Source: Sipunculus nudus
Taxonomy: Eukaryota > Annelida > Sipuncula > Golfingiida > Sipunculidae
Direction: 5' to 3'
Assembly: GCA_026874595.1 (NCBI GenBank)
Contig: CM049313.1
Coordinates: forward strand, 30,006,008-30,070,007
DNA length: 64,000 nucleotides
Both the position numbers and the translations under genes were made by a program. Numbering within the stretch: the first letter of the stretch is position 1; the number at the start of each line of letters is the position of its first letter. The notes beneath the pieces are model-generated. The model was not told where the DNA came from. It did no database searches and saw nothing but the letters and a program-made list of their open reading frames with translations. Below, in pieces: positions 12,643-24,085 of this stretch.

Positions 12643-13170
12643 ACAGAAATCTCTTAAGATTGTAAATTGTCAATGTCTGCAAATTGCTCAATAGAAGCCA
12701 AGCACTAATACGCAAAAATATGTTAATTTCCATATACGACATATGTATAATTAATATACATCCAAGGTGAATATTCATGCCCAGTGCACCTACTTCCCTA
12801 TTTTGAAGTCCAAGGGAACAAGCGGTTAACGTACTTTTGTCAGAGTACTTTGTAATTATTGTTATCTATTACTGACAGAACACAAGATACATAGATAAAC
12901 AGGTGACATAATTCCATAATATACATAAATGTGAATGTTAGAGCATGTGGCGCCTTTAGAGGAGAGAACAAAGACATCAGTGTCTTTAATAAGCAAAATG
13001 AAGTGTGAACAATTATAGTAAATAGAACAAGATCACTGAAGTGAGCCTTTAATAAAAAAATAAACATTGCCGAGAATTAAAAGTATATAATTGGAGATGG
13101 ATTAGATTTTTTTAATAACAAGGAAGATCGGCTCCATATGTTATAGTATACAACTTATACGTATCATAAC
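12643..13170. other. Non-coding stretch
   Basis: This lies between the relic LINE and the LTR-like repeat. It is AT-rich, and no gene or element end was recognised. It could hold the LINE 5' untranslated region or the outer part of the old gypsy LTR, but no matching copy is visible to confirm either. Confidence 0.4.
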
Positions 13171-13175
13171 TACAT

Positions 13176-13757
13176 GACGTAAACATAACTACAACTCTAG
13201 GCATGGAATGCTTTATCGAAGTATACTCTATTTCACATGAAATATAGGAAGCAAATTGACACTGTATCACTTAACCGGGTCGGTAAACAAAACTATCAGC
13301 CATACAGTATCAGATGTTACTGTTGAGTGCTGTGAACCACATTGAAGAGGAAAAATTGTACATGCATTCAAGGATGAGATCTTACAATATACTACCAAAC
13401 TATTTCTAACTATGTTGGATACCTGCGCATCTTTGACCCAAGGCATTACAACATGTGATACGGTCGAAGCTAATAGTCAAGCTTACTGTTATGCTTGTTT
13501 AATCCAGCGTTAGACTGAACTAACGAAAGTCACTAGAGAAGTAAATACAAGACATGAAAACTGAGAGACGTCGTCTAGAGGGTAGAAGGTTATTAACAAA
13601 GAGAAGTTTAATGCTCACCTGCAAGGATGAAAATGTTTACATAAACCAAGCTCTGAGTTTGACGAGTCCCAGCGAGAAACCCCGTTCGCCGAGACAGCTG
13701 GAAATGGCAACTAGCGGGCTCACCAGACTTAACCCCTAACCCCGTTGCCGGGGTGAC
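13176..13757 (-). repeat. LTR-like repeat, 3' side of the relic gypsy element
   Basis: 13,176-13,498 matches 22,218-22,550 at high identity in the same orientation (GACGTAAACATAACTACAAC ... TTACTGTTATGCTTG). A second shared block, CTGAGTTTGAC...GACAGCTGG, sits at about 13,651 here and 21,713 on the other side. The pair brackets the relic gypsy genes, which is expected of LTRs. The order of the two blocks differs, so the true LTR borders are unresolved. The right edge may be at CCGGGGTGACA (about 13,757). Confidence 0.5.
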
Positions 13758-13796
13758 ATAGAAGGTTCACCACCATGCGGGCCGTAACGATAAAAA

Positions 13797-13840
13797 TTAA
13801 TAAAAATAATAATAATAATAATAATCCCCCCCCCCCCATT
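13797..13840. repeat. AAT microsatellite followed by C-run
   Basis: A short (AAT)n tract runs directly into a poly-C run next to the 3' end of the relic gypsy coding region. Confidence 0.85.
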
Positions 13841-13860
13841 CCCAATGGCGTCTCGCCAAT

Positions 13861-14487
13861 CTACCACTTTGCGTTATCAACAATGGACTGTACAAGATCT
13901 AGCAACTTCAGTATAGGGTTACACTGCTGGGAAAATCCAGTTGTATGGACAAAATCATACAACGTATCATCCATCCACCCAGGCCTCTTTTTGACTCGAA
14001 GAGACGGAACTGACGGTCTTTGAACTATGCGCCTACCCATTCTGGGCGCAGGTTGAGGACATTTTGTTTTCATTTAGACCTCACTAGGGAAATTTTGAAC
14101 AGAGCGCCTACTCCTTGGCATAGGCTGAGGACATTCTGCCTTCACAGAGACTTCACTAGGGGGTTTTGTCGGTGGGTTCTCTCGCTCATCCCCGCACAAT
14201 CCTGCAAAACCCGGTTCCAGGTGACTCTGCAGGTCCGGCAGGTCATAAGAATCCCCAAGGGTTTCACTATTATGACTCTCACTCATTAGATCTGGAACTA
14301 CAGTCTCTGGGGCCGGTTGCGCCACATCTGTTTGTATGTCTAAGGGAACATCGAGGGTTTCTGGTTGGGTCTTAGAAACGGTAGGTACACCACGGGAATT
14401 AGTTGTCCGATCATCTACCTGATCGGAGGTGGAGGTAACTTTTTCCACCCTGGGAGGCTCATCATCTACAGGGAGGTTCCGATGCAA
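13861..14487 (-). pseudogene. Relic gypsy pol C-terminal tail
   Basis: Two adjoining minus-strand fragments are rich in Pro, Ser, Asp and Glu. They contain a repeated basic motif, ECPQPMPRSRR and KCPQPAPRMGRR, which looks like an internal duplication. The end carries a V(K)KRPGWMDDTLYDFV-like stretch. Gypsy pol genes often end with such an acidic tail followed by a basic RR-P-Rf-like box, as the young copy does. The fragment follows the integrase fragments with the right spacing. Assignment is by position and composition; no enzymatic motif is present. Confidence 0.5.
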
Positions 14488-14595
14488 GGTTCTCTCTAAC
14501 CCTTAGCCATCTTCCGGCCGTACGCAATACACAGGAATGCCTTCGTTAGGCTGGTCCAAGAACCGACGCACATCTTTCTGCCACCTGCTTTCAAT

Positions 14596-15711
14596 CTAAT
14601 GTTTGCCCTTAAAATCTACTTTTCTGACCAAAACGAAGTTTCCGGGAGATAGCACTGCACTACGTACTTTCCTATCGAAATACTTCTTTTGTCGCCTCTG
14701 GGCTTCCCTGGCTTTACCGGTGGTCAGTTCAAATGTATGCTGCAATTTTTTCAGAGTTTGCACAAAGGGTATGATAATGACGACTTCTCCTCTGGGCCAC
14801 GCCAAGTGCCAGATCAACTGGAATCCTTGGCTGTCTCAAAAACATGAGATAAAACGGACTAAACCCTGTCCTCTCATGTCGGGTGCAGTTATAGGCATGC
14901 ACAAGTGTTTGCAGATGTTTCTTCCAGTCAGACTTGGCTGCAAAGTACCAAGCATATCCAAAAGAGTCCTGTTCATTCGCTCGGTCTGGCCGTTCCCCAA
15001 GGGATGGTACGGGGTTGTTTTGGTCTTAGTTATACTAGTCAGATGACGCAATACCTTAATGGTGCGGCTCTCAAAATTCCTTCCCTTGGGGGAATGTAAT
15101 TTGGCAGGGAAACCGTAATGAACTATGAAATGTTCATACTAAACCCGAGCTGCGGTTTCTGCAATCTCTTTTTTTGGTAACAAAAGCCCAAGAGTATTTG
15201 GTAAAATGGTCTGTTATAACTAATATGTTTTCATACCCTCCCTTGCTTGCCTCCAGGGTCAATGAGTCAACGCAGAGAAACTCCAGAGGTTGGGTTGTGA
15301 TGACATTCACAAGCGGAGCACGCAGTGGGCTGAAGATTTCCGGCGAATACAACGGCCACAATTTGCCACATGGTCTGCAGCCTGTTTGGCATGACCAGGC
15401 AAGTAAAACCTTTTTCTTAGTAATTCTACGGTACGGTCTCGACCCATGTGACCTACCGAGTTGTGACAGCCGTGCAAAGCTGTTTGGCGAAATCTTTTTG
15501 GCAACACTAACTGATATGTAATGTGTCCATTGCAGTCACGTTGACGGTAAAAGATCCCATTTAACAGTAATAAGCTACATCTTTCGTTCAAATAAAAGTA
15601 ATAATCTTTCCCAAGCAATGCTCGATCGACCTCCGGTCTCTCAACCAGTTTAATGACCTGGGATTTCCGAGTGCTGTATTCGGGCTCAATCTTGTTTCGG
15701 TAGTTCCCCAA
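14596..15711 (-). pseudogene. Relic gypsy integrase (HHCC and DDE core), fragmented
   Basis: Fragments in order show: a zinc-binding HHCC module (GCHNSVGHMGRDR ... CGRCIRRK, about 15,307-15,711); the first catalytic Asp block (FLCVDSLTLE, ENILVITDHFTKYSWAF, 15,134-15,361); the catalytic Glu block (HPLGNGQTERMNRTLLDMLGTL, 14,836-15,051); and a C-terminal GPY/F-like segment (QKKYFDRKVR ... GNFVLVRKVDFKGKH, 14,596-14,817). The fragments sit in different frames, so several indels have accumulated. The block around the second catalytic Asp is not cleanly readable. The family is clear; function is lost. Confidence 0.8.
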
Positions 15712-16461
15712 TGCTCATCCCATCTGTGTTAATTTCTGCCTGTTTAGTCATACAGAAGCCTTCGCACAGGCCACCATGACTCATATGAACCCTAATGACT
15801 TCACTAATGACAGCCCACTGGATTCTTGATATGGCATCAGCAAAATTGTTGTTCTTGCCTGGTCTGTAGGTAAATGAGTACTGGTAGTTACTCAAGTACG
15901 AGACCCAACGTTGACCGGCAGCATCTAGTTTGGCGACACTCAACACATAAGTGTGGGTGTTGTTATCCGTGTCAACTAGGAACTCAGTGCCTTAAAGGTA
16001 ATCATGGAATTTTTCAACCACAGCCCATTTCAAGGCTACCAGCTCTAGCTTATGAGCTGGATAGTTCCGCTCCTTTTCGGTTAGGCCTTTGCCAGGATAT
16101 GCGACTACCCTCTCAGTACCATCGTTCTATTTTTGATAGAGCACCGCTCCCAGGCATCGGTGTGCAAGCTATATGGTCGCCCAGAATCGGTAAAGGAAAG
16201 CACAGGAGTAGTCTCCAAACACCCCTTCAACTTCTGAAAGGAATCCTCCTGGGCCTTGGTCCAGGTGAAGGCTAGAGCCTTACAGCCCTTCTTTTTGGTG
16301 TTCCCCCTTGTATATTCATGTAATTGCTGGGCAATCCGGCTGAAATTCGGAATAAAACGGCGATAAAAGCTGGCAAAGCCGAGAAAACTCTGCAGCTGTT
16401 TCACTGTTGTAGGTCTTGGCCAATTTTGGACACAAGCTGCCTTTTCTTGGTCAGTGGCCAC
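15686..16461 (-). pseudogene. Relic gypsy RT connection and RNase H fragments
   Basis: The upstream fragment (16,105-16,461) holds the thumb/connection motif LQSFLGFASFYRRFIPNFSRIA and the start of RNase H (LSFTDSGRPYSLHTDAW, with the first catalytic-type Asp). The next fragment (15,686-15,946) holds the RNase H end (SVAKLDAAGQRWVSYLSNY ... RPGKNNNFADAISR). A frame change and stops lie between them. This matches the RH position in Ty3/gypsy pol. Confidence 0.8.
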
Positions 16462-16484
16462 ACCTTGTTCCGAAATTAGATGCC

Positions 16485-16763
16485 CTAACTATTTAATAAC
16501 CTTTGTAGGATAAAACATTTTCCTGGCTTCATCTTCAGGCCAGCAATCTGTATCCTCTCAAAGACCAACTGCAGCCTCTCCATATGCTCTTCAAAAGTGA
16601 CGCTGAAAACCAATATGCCATCTAAGTATAGCAGGCACTGATGGAGGTTTATGTCACCCAAACAGCTTTTGATAAGCCCATTAAAGGTGGCAGGTATGTT
16701 AATGAGGCAGGATGGCATGCGTTCGCATTCCCAACATCCAAGATGCACCATAACGTTATGCAC
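16485..16763 (-). pseudogene. Relic gypsy reverse transcriptase, catalytic box altered
   Basis: Recognisable RT palm sequence includes ERMPSCLINIPATFN and LLYLDGILVFSVTFEEHMERL, then KMKPGKC. The catalytic box reads YLDG where family members have YLDD, so a metal-binding Asp is lost. Everything N-terminal to the MPFGL-like motif (protease, RT fingers and the first catalytic Asp) is absent. The gag end lies within about 50 bases upstream, marking an internal deletion near 16,770-16,800. Confidence 0.85.
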
Positions 16764-16799
16764 GCTATACTACAAATTTTAATTTAAACCTCATTTGCA

Positions 16800-18071
16800 C
16801 GACCTATTAGACGCTTCACACTTTGGCGTTTGGCCCGATGACAGCAAACCCTCCGCCCTCGGGACTGGCTGTCTTCTAGTTCAAAGCTTCCGGGAATTCA
16901 TGTACCCCATGCCCATATCCCCTACAGTTCCAGCAATACCCCTGGAAGCCCGACTCGGAGGCCAAGGCTCCGCTGAAACAGTGGACCGAGTTTGTGATCT
17001 CCTCCATCATTCGATCCTACATCTGAAGGCCGGAATCCTCCAGGGACTCAACCTGCTGCAGCCGGGCTGACCTCTTTAAGGTCTTGATATCAGAGATGTG
17101 AGGGAATTCTATCTCGGCGGCCCTAGCTCCCCTCATCAGCTCCTCGTAGGAAGCATGACCATCATATTTATGCCTGAGGCATGTTCGGATCCTATCAGTA
17201 AACAAGCCCGAGAAGAACTTATCACGCAACATTTCCGAACGTAGAGTTGGCGATTATCTCCCCTCTGTACAAGCTGAACGAGCAGGGACTCCAGCCAACA
17301 TTCCTGTATACTAGTTCCAACTTTCCCAGGACTACGCTCACTGAAGTAAGGTCCCAAGTGTTCATGATGGTCTCAAAGGCTGATCTCCAGGCAGAACACC
17401 GGATAGCCTATAAAATTAACGGTTCGGGGTGAAACCCATCTTGTAACATGCTCTGAGCCTCAAATTTCCAGTGTGGAAACGTGACGTCACTCTTGTTTCC
17501 GAAACTAGAAAATGCAGATATACGGGATGGATTTAACTGGGAAACGGCCGCTAAAAGATGGCCACTTGACGATGTTGAGGCTGGAGGTCGAGGAAGGATG
17601 CCATGTTGCGAACCCTGAAATCCATCCTTCCCCAAGTTAGGTAATCTTGCCGGTGTTAGCAAAGGAACAGGTGTTATAGCTGAGGATGGGTACTGAGCTC
17701 CACCATAAAAGGAAACCCTGTTATCCCGCGTGCCCTTGGCACACTGAATCAACCACTGGAGGTTGCAGTTCTCTGCCTCCCTGTACTGGTCAGACCCTGA
17801 AATAGTCTCATCATGTGTTTTGCGGGAAATGTCCCCCCCCCCTACATGGACTGCAGGCTGATAGTTTAGATACCTGGGACTCATGATCAGGGGTGGCCTT
17901 AGCACACTCAATGCTCTTACCTTCGAAGACCAGCCCTTCTAAACTGAGTCTAGATATCTCCAGCTGCTCAGTGTCCTTCAGAACAAGAAAGACACAATCT
18001 GACGCAACTCGAAGGACTTTGGTAGGCCAGTGTAGGTCAGTGAGCATTAAAGTTCTCGCAATGAGGGCCAT
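16800..18071 (-). pseudogene. Relic gypsy gag with RRM-like N-terminus
   Basis: From the 5' side the relic shows three parts. First is an RRM-like piece (VLRVASDCVFLVLKDTEQ ... GKSIECAKAT, 17,811-18,071) resembling the RNP1 strand region of the young Gag. Second are capsid-like segments (SDVTFPHWKFEAQSMLQDGFHPEP; RDKFFSGLFTDRIRTCLRHKYDG, about 17,017-17,470). Third is a zinc-knuckle relic near 16,900-16,950 that reads C-x2-C-x4-H-x4-F, so the last Cys is gone. Frames change several times. The domain plan parallels the Gag at 40.0-41.3 kb. Confidence 0.7.
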
Positions 18072-18099
18072 CTTACTATTATTAAATATATGATAGGTT

Positions 18100-18844
18100 C
18101 TAAGAAACTAAATAAAAAAATTATCAAGTCTGCAGCAATACACGAAGTCAAATCCACTCCACGGTTCCCCGCCTTTAGATAACACCAGCCATGTCAAATT
18201 AAATGCAGCATCCCAACACACTTACATATGACATATTCATATAGTGATGTTACACAGTTGGAATGAACAGCAGAACGCAACCGGAGTCACATATACAAAA
18301 TAACATTTAACCTGTAGATGTTAAGAAATTAAATGATTTCATAAATCACTGTAGCCCGACCAGACACTGACTGAAATCTAACTGAGGCAAATCAAATACA
18401 GAAGTGAACCATTCTCCAAGCGGAAACTTCCTATTAATACTTGTTCGGTTGCCACCAATCTTTCAGCGAGTGCCCCCTAAAAGTCACGGAGTAAAGTTGT
18501 TTCAAGTTGCGAGTGACACATACCGACAAACATGTGTAGCATAAACATGGTATGCTATACCCCTTACCAGTACATTCAATACAATGGAGTAATATTTCAC
18601 TTTTACCGGGATATTCAAAACAATGGAGAAGTATTTCACTTTTACCTTGATATTCAATACAATGGAGTAGTATTTCAATTTTACTTGGATATTCAATTCA
18701 ATGGAGTAATATTTTATTCTTTCCTGGATATCCAATACAATGAGAAAAAGGACATCAAATGATATAATAGGCAATTAATAAACAATTAACAATGGCAGAC
18801 CTGATAACTTTAAGGTACGGAAAATAACCCCTGTGCTTACACAC
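18100..18844. repeat. Short ~52-bp tandem repeat in gypsy 5' region
   Basis: About 18,570-18,740 holds four diverged units of GGATATTCAATACAATGGAG followed by TAATATTTCACTTTTACC. The rest of the stretch is non-coding and presumably belongs to the relic gypsy 5' untranslated region. The 8-bp target duplication of the hAT element, TTACACAC, closes it at 18,837-18,844. Confidence 0.7.
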
Positions 18845-19927
18845 CAGAGTTGGGTCCAAAAGTAATTGTAATTGAAGTAATTGTAATTTCAATTACTTTT
18901 TCAAGTAATTGTACTTGTAATCGATTACTTTTTGAAATCCTGAAAAGTAATTGTACTTGTAATCGATTACTTTTGAAAAGTAATTGTTTGAACAATTACT
19001 TTTCAATTACTTTCAAGTTCTGTGTAAAATGTGAGAGTAATATACAATTACAGCATTCAAAGTGATGGTATTATTAAATATAAAAAAAAATCTTTTATAT
19101 TTTCAAATTACACAAAGCACAATGCTCATATTACTTCACATGCCCTGCTAGGTGGCCAGATAATGCAGGTGTGGTTTGTTGTCGGCCAGCTATCACCTGG
19201 TCTACAACCGACTGTCAGGACACAAGTTTGCCAGCTGTAAGATACCAGGGATCTAGTGCATGGTGCTAATTAATTAACTGAATAGATCAGTTCACATATA
19301 GAGATTACCAACAGTCTGGCCTTTGATCACTAAGATGGTCTTAATTAGTGATTGCCCAATGCACAGGGGTGCTCATCATGCAGCCAAGCTTTACTCTGTT
19401 ATTATGAGGCTCAGTTTAATAGGCAAACATGAGGTAATAGTAGTAAGTAAGAGTAACAGACAGCTTTTTTTCATGTTATAGAAATAAAACTAAATATATG
19501 AGCTGAAATAGTAATAATAATCGCAACAGAAGGCAAATTTATATTTAGATTAAAACATGTACACCTATTTTCCATCCCCTGTTAGGTCATTAAGAAGATG
19601 AGCAAATATTTCTTAACAGGCTTTTATCTGTTCGAGTGATGGCCTATATGATGTACAGATTGTTAAGGCAAGTTAATATAAAAAATGGTTACCATTGGTG
19701 CAAATTGCATGAGAGTCCTGGAACGCAGGAATCAGCACAAGCTACCTAATTAACTCTATCTGACACTTGATGACTAAAACATCCATGAATATAGGGATAG
19801 ATAGAGAAAGTATATTATTATTTTGACACGAACATCGTATATTACAAATTTACCACAATGAATCCATATCTATTTTGAAAAAAGAGGGTAGAGAGAAATA
19901 TTTTATTTAACATAAAGTAATTCTCTC

Positions 19928-19977
<50 letters not shown>

Positions 19978-20893
19978 ACAACATATAATTTGTTTTTGTC
20001 AGGAGACTTGTGTTTGTATAGTATTAATTATCCAGGCTTTGATGGATTTTTCCACAACACTCAATATAACTACTTAACGTTATAACAATAGATTATATTG
20101 CTCGAATTCATTCTAGACGGTGATGAGAATAGAGAATCATATTTACATAAAAGTCATATAAACAGTCATATATATATGGGAAGGTTGTTAATTTAGTTGA
20201 CAGTTCAATTGTTTGATAATTAATGCTTAATTTTATTAACTTGAAAATACCTTGCACCACTATTTGACAGATAGTATTAATATGTAACATTTTTGTAATA
20301 ATTAAGTAAATTAAAAAAGTCTCATTCAAAATTAATTTGTTATTAAGTTAAGTAATAAATTAATGTCACTTAAAAGTAATAGATGAGAAACTGTGGCAAA
20401 AGTAAATTAGTAATAGCAATAGCAAAATAATAAAATAAAACTAAAAATAATGTTTACATAAAAAAATTGAACTAAACCCAACCCTGATGAGTATGTTCAC
20501 ATTTTTTAGACTAAACATCCAGGAGTCAGCATGAGCAGAGAACTGTGTACACCAAACAAATATCAAACAATGTGTAATGATTTTGGAAAGACCCATGCTC
20601 AAATTGTATAGAGTGCATTCACCACTGTGTGATGAATTTTTGTTATCAGATTTTGATATGTGTGTTAATTGAAAATAAACAATGTAATACCAAGTTGTTT
20701 TTTGTCACTATCACAATGTAAATCCCCTGAAAGGACAAAAGTAATTGCAAAAGTAATTCCAATTACTTCAAAAGGTATTTGTAATTGTAATCGATTACTT
20801 TTTTTGAAAACACAAAAGTAATTGTAATCGATTATTTTTAAAAGTAATTGTATTTGTAATCGATTATTTTAAAAGTATTTGGATCCAACCCTG
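18845..20893. mobile_element. Non-autonomous hAT-type element, 8-bp TSD
   Basis: Terminal inverted repeats CAGAGTTGGGTCCAAA and CAGGGTTGGATCCAAA (right end read in reverse) are flanked by a perfect 8-bp duplication TTACACAC (18,837-18,844 and 20,894-20,901). CAG(A/G)G ends plus an 8-bp TSD are the hAT signature. Both ends carry tandem AAAGTAATTGTA and ATCGATTACTTTT units with ATCGAT dyads, probable transposase-binding repeats. The ~2-kb interior is AT-rich with a TA microsatellite near 19,937-19,975 and no transposase, so it needs a partner in trans. It is inserted in the 5' untranslated region of the relic gypsy. Confidence 0.92.
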
Positions 20894-20901
20894 TTACACA
20901 C

Positions 20902-21558
20902 CGTCGACCGCAAACACTGGAGCTGGATCTATAAATGTCTAGCCCCATCTTTTATGTTATGTATTTATTAAAAGCAATATATTCACGTATGTTATTACAC
21001 TGAGCTTAAGGTTCAAATTTTCATTTCCTACCTTCCATGTTCAGGTTTACAAATCTGATGAGGTACAAGGAAATATAAAACCCACATGATATGAAAAAGA
21101 GTCCAACTTAGTGCTAACAAGATGTTTGAGAAAACGGCTATCTCGATGCAAGCAGTCAATGCTCTGTTAGAGGTGCTCTGCCCATGCTCCCTGCAACTGA
21201 TATGTCCACCAGCTGCGGTTCACAAAAGTTCCCCTGGTATGTTGTCCTAAATCGGTAATACACACGAAAGTTAACATCAGTCTCTTTGGCCTTCACCTTG
21301 TATGTGCCCTCCATCTGGGTTGTAATATCTGTCAGGGTTTTTTTTTCGTGCATCGTCTTTGCTTATACCATCTGGGGCACTGGTAACCATCTACACATGC
21401 ACCAATGTTTTAATGTGACAAGGCTTTCTACTGCCTGCTCTGTTGATAACAGAAAATACAGAAGGGTAGGCTAAGCTTATCCCAATCTTGTTTGTTAGTT
21501 CATATTCAAGTCTTGGCAATTCCTGAAAAAAAAAACTTTTCTGCTGGTGAAGTCGCTT
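20902..21558. other. Remainder of relic gypsy 5' untranslated region
   Basis: This lies between the hAT target duplication and the primer binding site. No coding signal was recognised. The short minus-strand frame at about 21,156-21,353 has no family resemblance I can name. Confidence 0.5.
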
Positions 21559-21576
21559 GCCCCACGTTGGGTGCCA
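21559..21576 (-). other. Primer binding site, tRNA-Lys type
   Basis: The minus strand reads TGGCACCCAACGTGGGGC four bases after the end of the LTR-like sequence (TGTCACAG on the plus strand at 21,581). It matches the well-known retroviral Lys1,2-type primer site, as I recall it, with one mismatch. This fixes the element's 5' side and its minus orientation. Confidence 0.65.
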
Positions 21577-21580
21577 AATC

Positions 21581-22550
21581 TGTCACAGCCGTGGGGGAGC
21601 TGTGAGGTCGGGGTTCGTGTCCACAAAGGCAACACACAAGTGAAAAGGTTTCTAAGTCTTTTTTTTTTCCTAACACAGGCGTCACCCATCACACCGGACG
21701 CGGTGGATTAACTTGGCCCTGAGTTTGACCGCCAAGACAGCTGGACAATGGCGACTGGCTCTCTAACACGTATAATAGAATGCGCAGTACAAGTTCCCTC
21801 TCATGAATGGTCATTAAGTCTTCTAATGGGAAAAGGAAAACATCCACTATGCGTGGTCAGTATACTTACTCTAACGTTAACTTAGGTCCCATCTTACAGT
21901 AAAAAATTGTGGCCCACTATGATATCAATAGTTTAAAGCAATGCAAGGTGAACCAATTATAACATCTCAACTCTCACAGTGAAGCAAGGGCCAGGTTCGT
22001 ACATCATACAGTATTTAAGCCTATTCATAAAATATCAATGTAAAAGATGTCCATTACCAAGAATTCCTGTTTGAGTTGTAACTAAAGTGGCTGCTAATGC
22101 TCATAATCTTACAGTGCAGTTTAATCTGAATGACAACATGATCCTAAATACACTCAAGGCACAAATGGCCAGCCTAAACAGCAGGGCCCCTGAACCAGTA
22201 TTAATATGATGTTATACGACGTAAACATAACTACAACTCTAGGCATAGAATGCTTTATCGAAGTATATTCTACTTCACATGAAATATATAGGAAGTAAAT
22301 TTACACTGTTTCACTTAACCGGGTCGGTATACAACGCTATCAGTCACACAGTATCAGATGTTACTGTTCAGTGCTGTGAACCACATTGATGGGACAAAAT
22401 TGTACATGCACTCAAGGATGAGATCTTACAATATACTACCAAACTATCTCTAACCATGCTAGAGTTGGATACTCTGCGCATCATTGACTGAGGCATTACA
22501 ACATGTGATACGGTCGCAGCTAATATAGTCAAGCTTACTGTTATGCTTGA
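21581..22550 (-). repeat. LTR-like repeat, 5' side of the relic gypsy element
   Basis: The stretch begins at TGTCACAG, adjacent to the primer site, and contains the 333-bp block (22,218-22,550) shared with 13,176-13,498. Similarity may continue weakly beyond 22,550 (a GTAAATACnA block). The outer border is not clear. Confidence 0.5.
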
Positions 22551-23189
22551 GCGGTTGTTTACATCACGTGACTATAGGCCTCGTGTACAAGTGTAAATAC
22601 CACAGCTGCAAGTTCTCGCTCTTACAAGAACGAATACAGCACAATGAAATAAGTTAATACTTATTTATGAAGTCACAATTAATTCTTATGGCAAACAGTA
22701 AAAAAGGCAGTCCCATATGAAAACGGAGCTGACGGCCTGTTCTAGGAATCTGGTGAATACAATGAACGGGAAACAGCACTACAACTATGGACAATCCCAA
22801 AAACAATGCAACGAAGATTCTTGAACAGTTCTTGTTTTATTTTTAATGGACATTAGCTCATACATGCAGGATAAAGGTGTACTACATGTATGCAATAATA
22901 AAGTACAAGATAACGGTTCTACCTCCTTACAAACTGCAGTGTGTAAATGATTCTTAATATATACAATAATAAAACTTGCATACATTTTAAGAACGTTTCT
23001 ACCTTTTATAGGTAACCTTTTTACCTTTTTGCATAAAATTGCATATATTGGGGACTGAATTCTAAAAAATTTCCACATACGGAGGGGACCCCCCCCCCCC
23101 CCTTCACTCCCCACACCCCCTCTGGGCTCCGCCCCTCGGCATGCTCGCATTTTGGTGTGCTAATCCTTTTCCTTCTCGTGCAAATTTAT
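22551..23189. other. Non-coding stretch with C-run
   Basis: No gene was recognised. A long poly-C run lies near 23,090-23,102. Confidence 0.5.
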
Positions 23190-23960
23190 TTGGAAGTTTG
23201 CACACCCCTGGTTATTCATGAGTCGTTTCCTAAACTGGGCCTGGATGATTCGTGCTTATTTTGATGAATTTTTCGGAACTAATCAATTTTGCGTGCCTCT
23301 GCAGGTGAATTGGATGAATCGCTTATATTTTATATAAATTTTGTGTTGTTTTGGGCGGGGTTCGTGGAATGAGTTCCCGCCGTCTCGAATATGAAATAAG
23401 GTAAATTTGAATTCTGTCTACATACAAAGACTGTGTATCTTTTTTATTTTTTTGGGGGGGGGGGAGGATTAAAAAATAGATCGTGTTAGTAGTTTCTTTA
23501 TAAGCAATAAACATACTTAACTTTGAAGCAATTGCCTTTAAACTTACACAGCTGATAGACAAGCAAAAGTCCTGGAGGCCTTTTGTTTTTGGGCGATATA
23601 GGTTCAAGGTCAAGGTCATCAAAACTACGGTTTTTTTCTTCATATTTTTGTCACTATTAGTCGTTTCTACTTCAACAATAGCTCATTTTCTTTGTCATTC
23701 AAAGGCCTTTCTTCTTGTATATGGCCGCCTCAAATCTGTGTAACCATGGTTACGCGTTATCGGGGAAAATTCATGATATTCGAAAATAAAAGGACTAATT
23801 TTTCTAACTTTGTCAGTTTTAAGGCTAGAGAAGTCTAGCTTTTTGCGTTAGGTATAGCATGCAATGAGTACTTCATGATTCTAGTGCAAGTCTCGCAATA
23901 TCTCCAACAATATCTCGTCAAACGAGATTTTGCGAGATATCAATAAGTGATGCCCTAGAG
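23190..23960 (+). repeat. Dispersed repeat, copy 2
   Basis: Collinear with 6,850-7,960 (see that entry), including TTTGGGCGGGGTTC, the T-run/G-run junction, AGCAATAAACATAC and ATATCTC.(A)CAATATCTCGTCAAACGAGAT. It ends just before a promoter-like segment. Confidence 0.75.
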
Positions 23961-23984
23961 CAGAGAGCTTAGATGACGAGAGGG

Positions 23985-24085
23985 TTCACTTCGCGTTTTC
24001 TCATTGGTCGCCATTTTGACGTCACGGACGCTAGCGCCACCACGCGGTTGGGGGGGTTGCGGCTGATTCTTTGTACATAATCACC
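23985..24085 (+). promoter_or_regulatory. Candidate TATA-less promoter (CCAAT, YY1, CRE motifs)
   Basis: About 100 bp of CpG-containing sequence in AT-rich surroundings carries ATTGG (inverted CCAAT box) at about 24,003. This is followed by CGCCATTTTG (YY1-type) and the full palindrome TGACGTCA (CRE). Next comes GCTAGCGCCACCACGCGG, whose reverse contains a GGTGGCGC core. A start codon in good context (CACCATGG) follows. The cluster is typical of animal housekeeping promoters. Motifs are seen; activity is inferred. Confidence 0.5.

Larger units (their letters stand above)
13758..21580 (-). mobile_element. Relic Ty3/gypsy retrotransposon, internal region
   Basis: On the minus strand the order is Lys-type primer site (21,559-21,576), 5' untranslated region (interrupted by a hAT element), gag, a truncated RT, RNase H, integrase and a C-terminal tail, then the 3' LTR-like repeat. 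This order is Ty3/gypsy (Metaviridae). Every gene carries stops or frameshifts. The protease and the first half of RT are deleted, so the copy is dead. It is a distant relative of the young gypsy at 34.5-42.9 kb: both Gags have the same domain plan, and the integrases share HP(L/M)GNGQTER-type motifs. Confidence 0.85.

Noticed and set aside
14603-15046. 147-codon plus-strand frame
   Set aside because: Antisense shadow of the relic gypsy integrase.
13176-22550. Exact LTR borders for the relic gypsy
   Set aside because: Shared blocks occur in different order on the two sides, so precise ends could not be defended.
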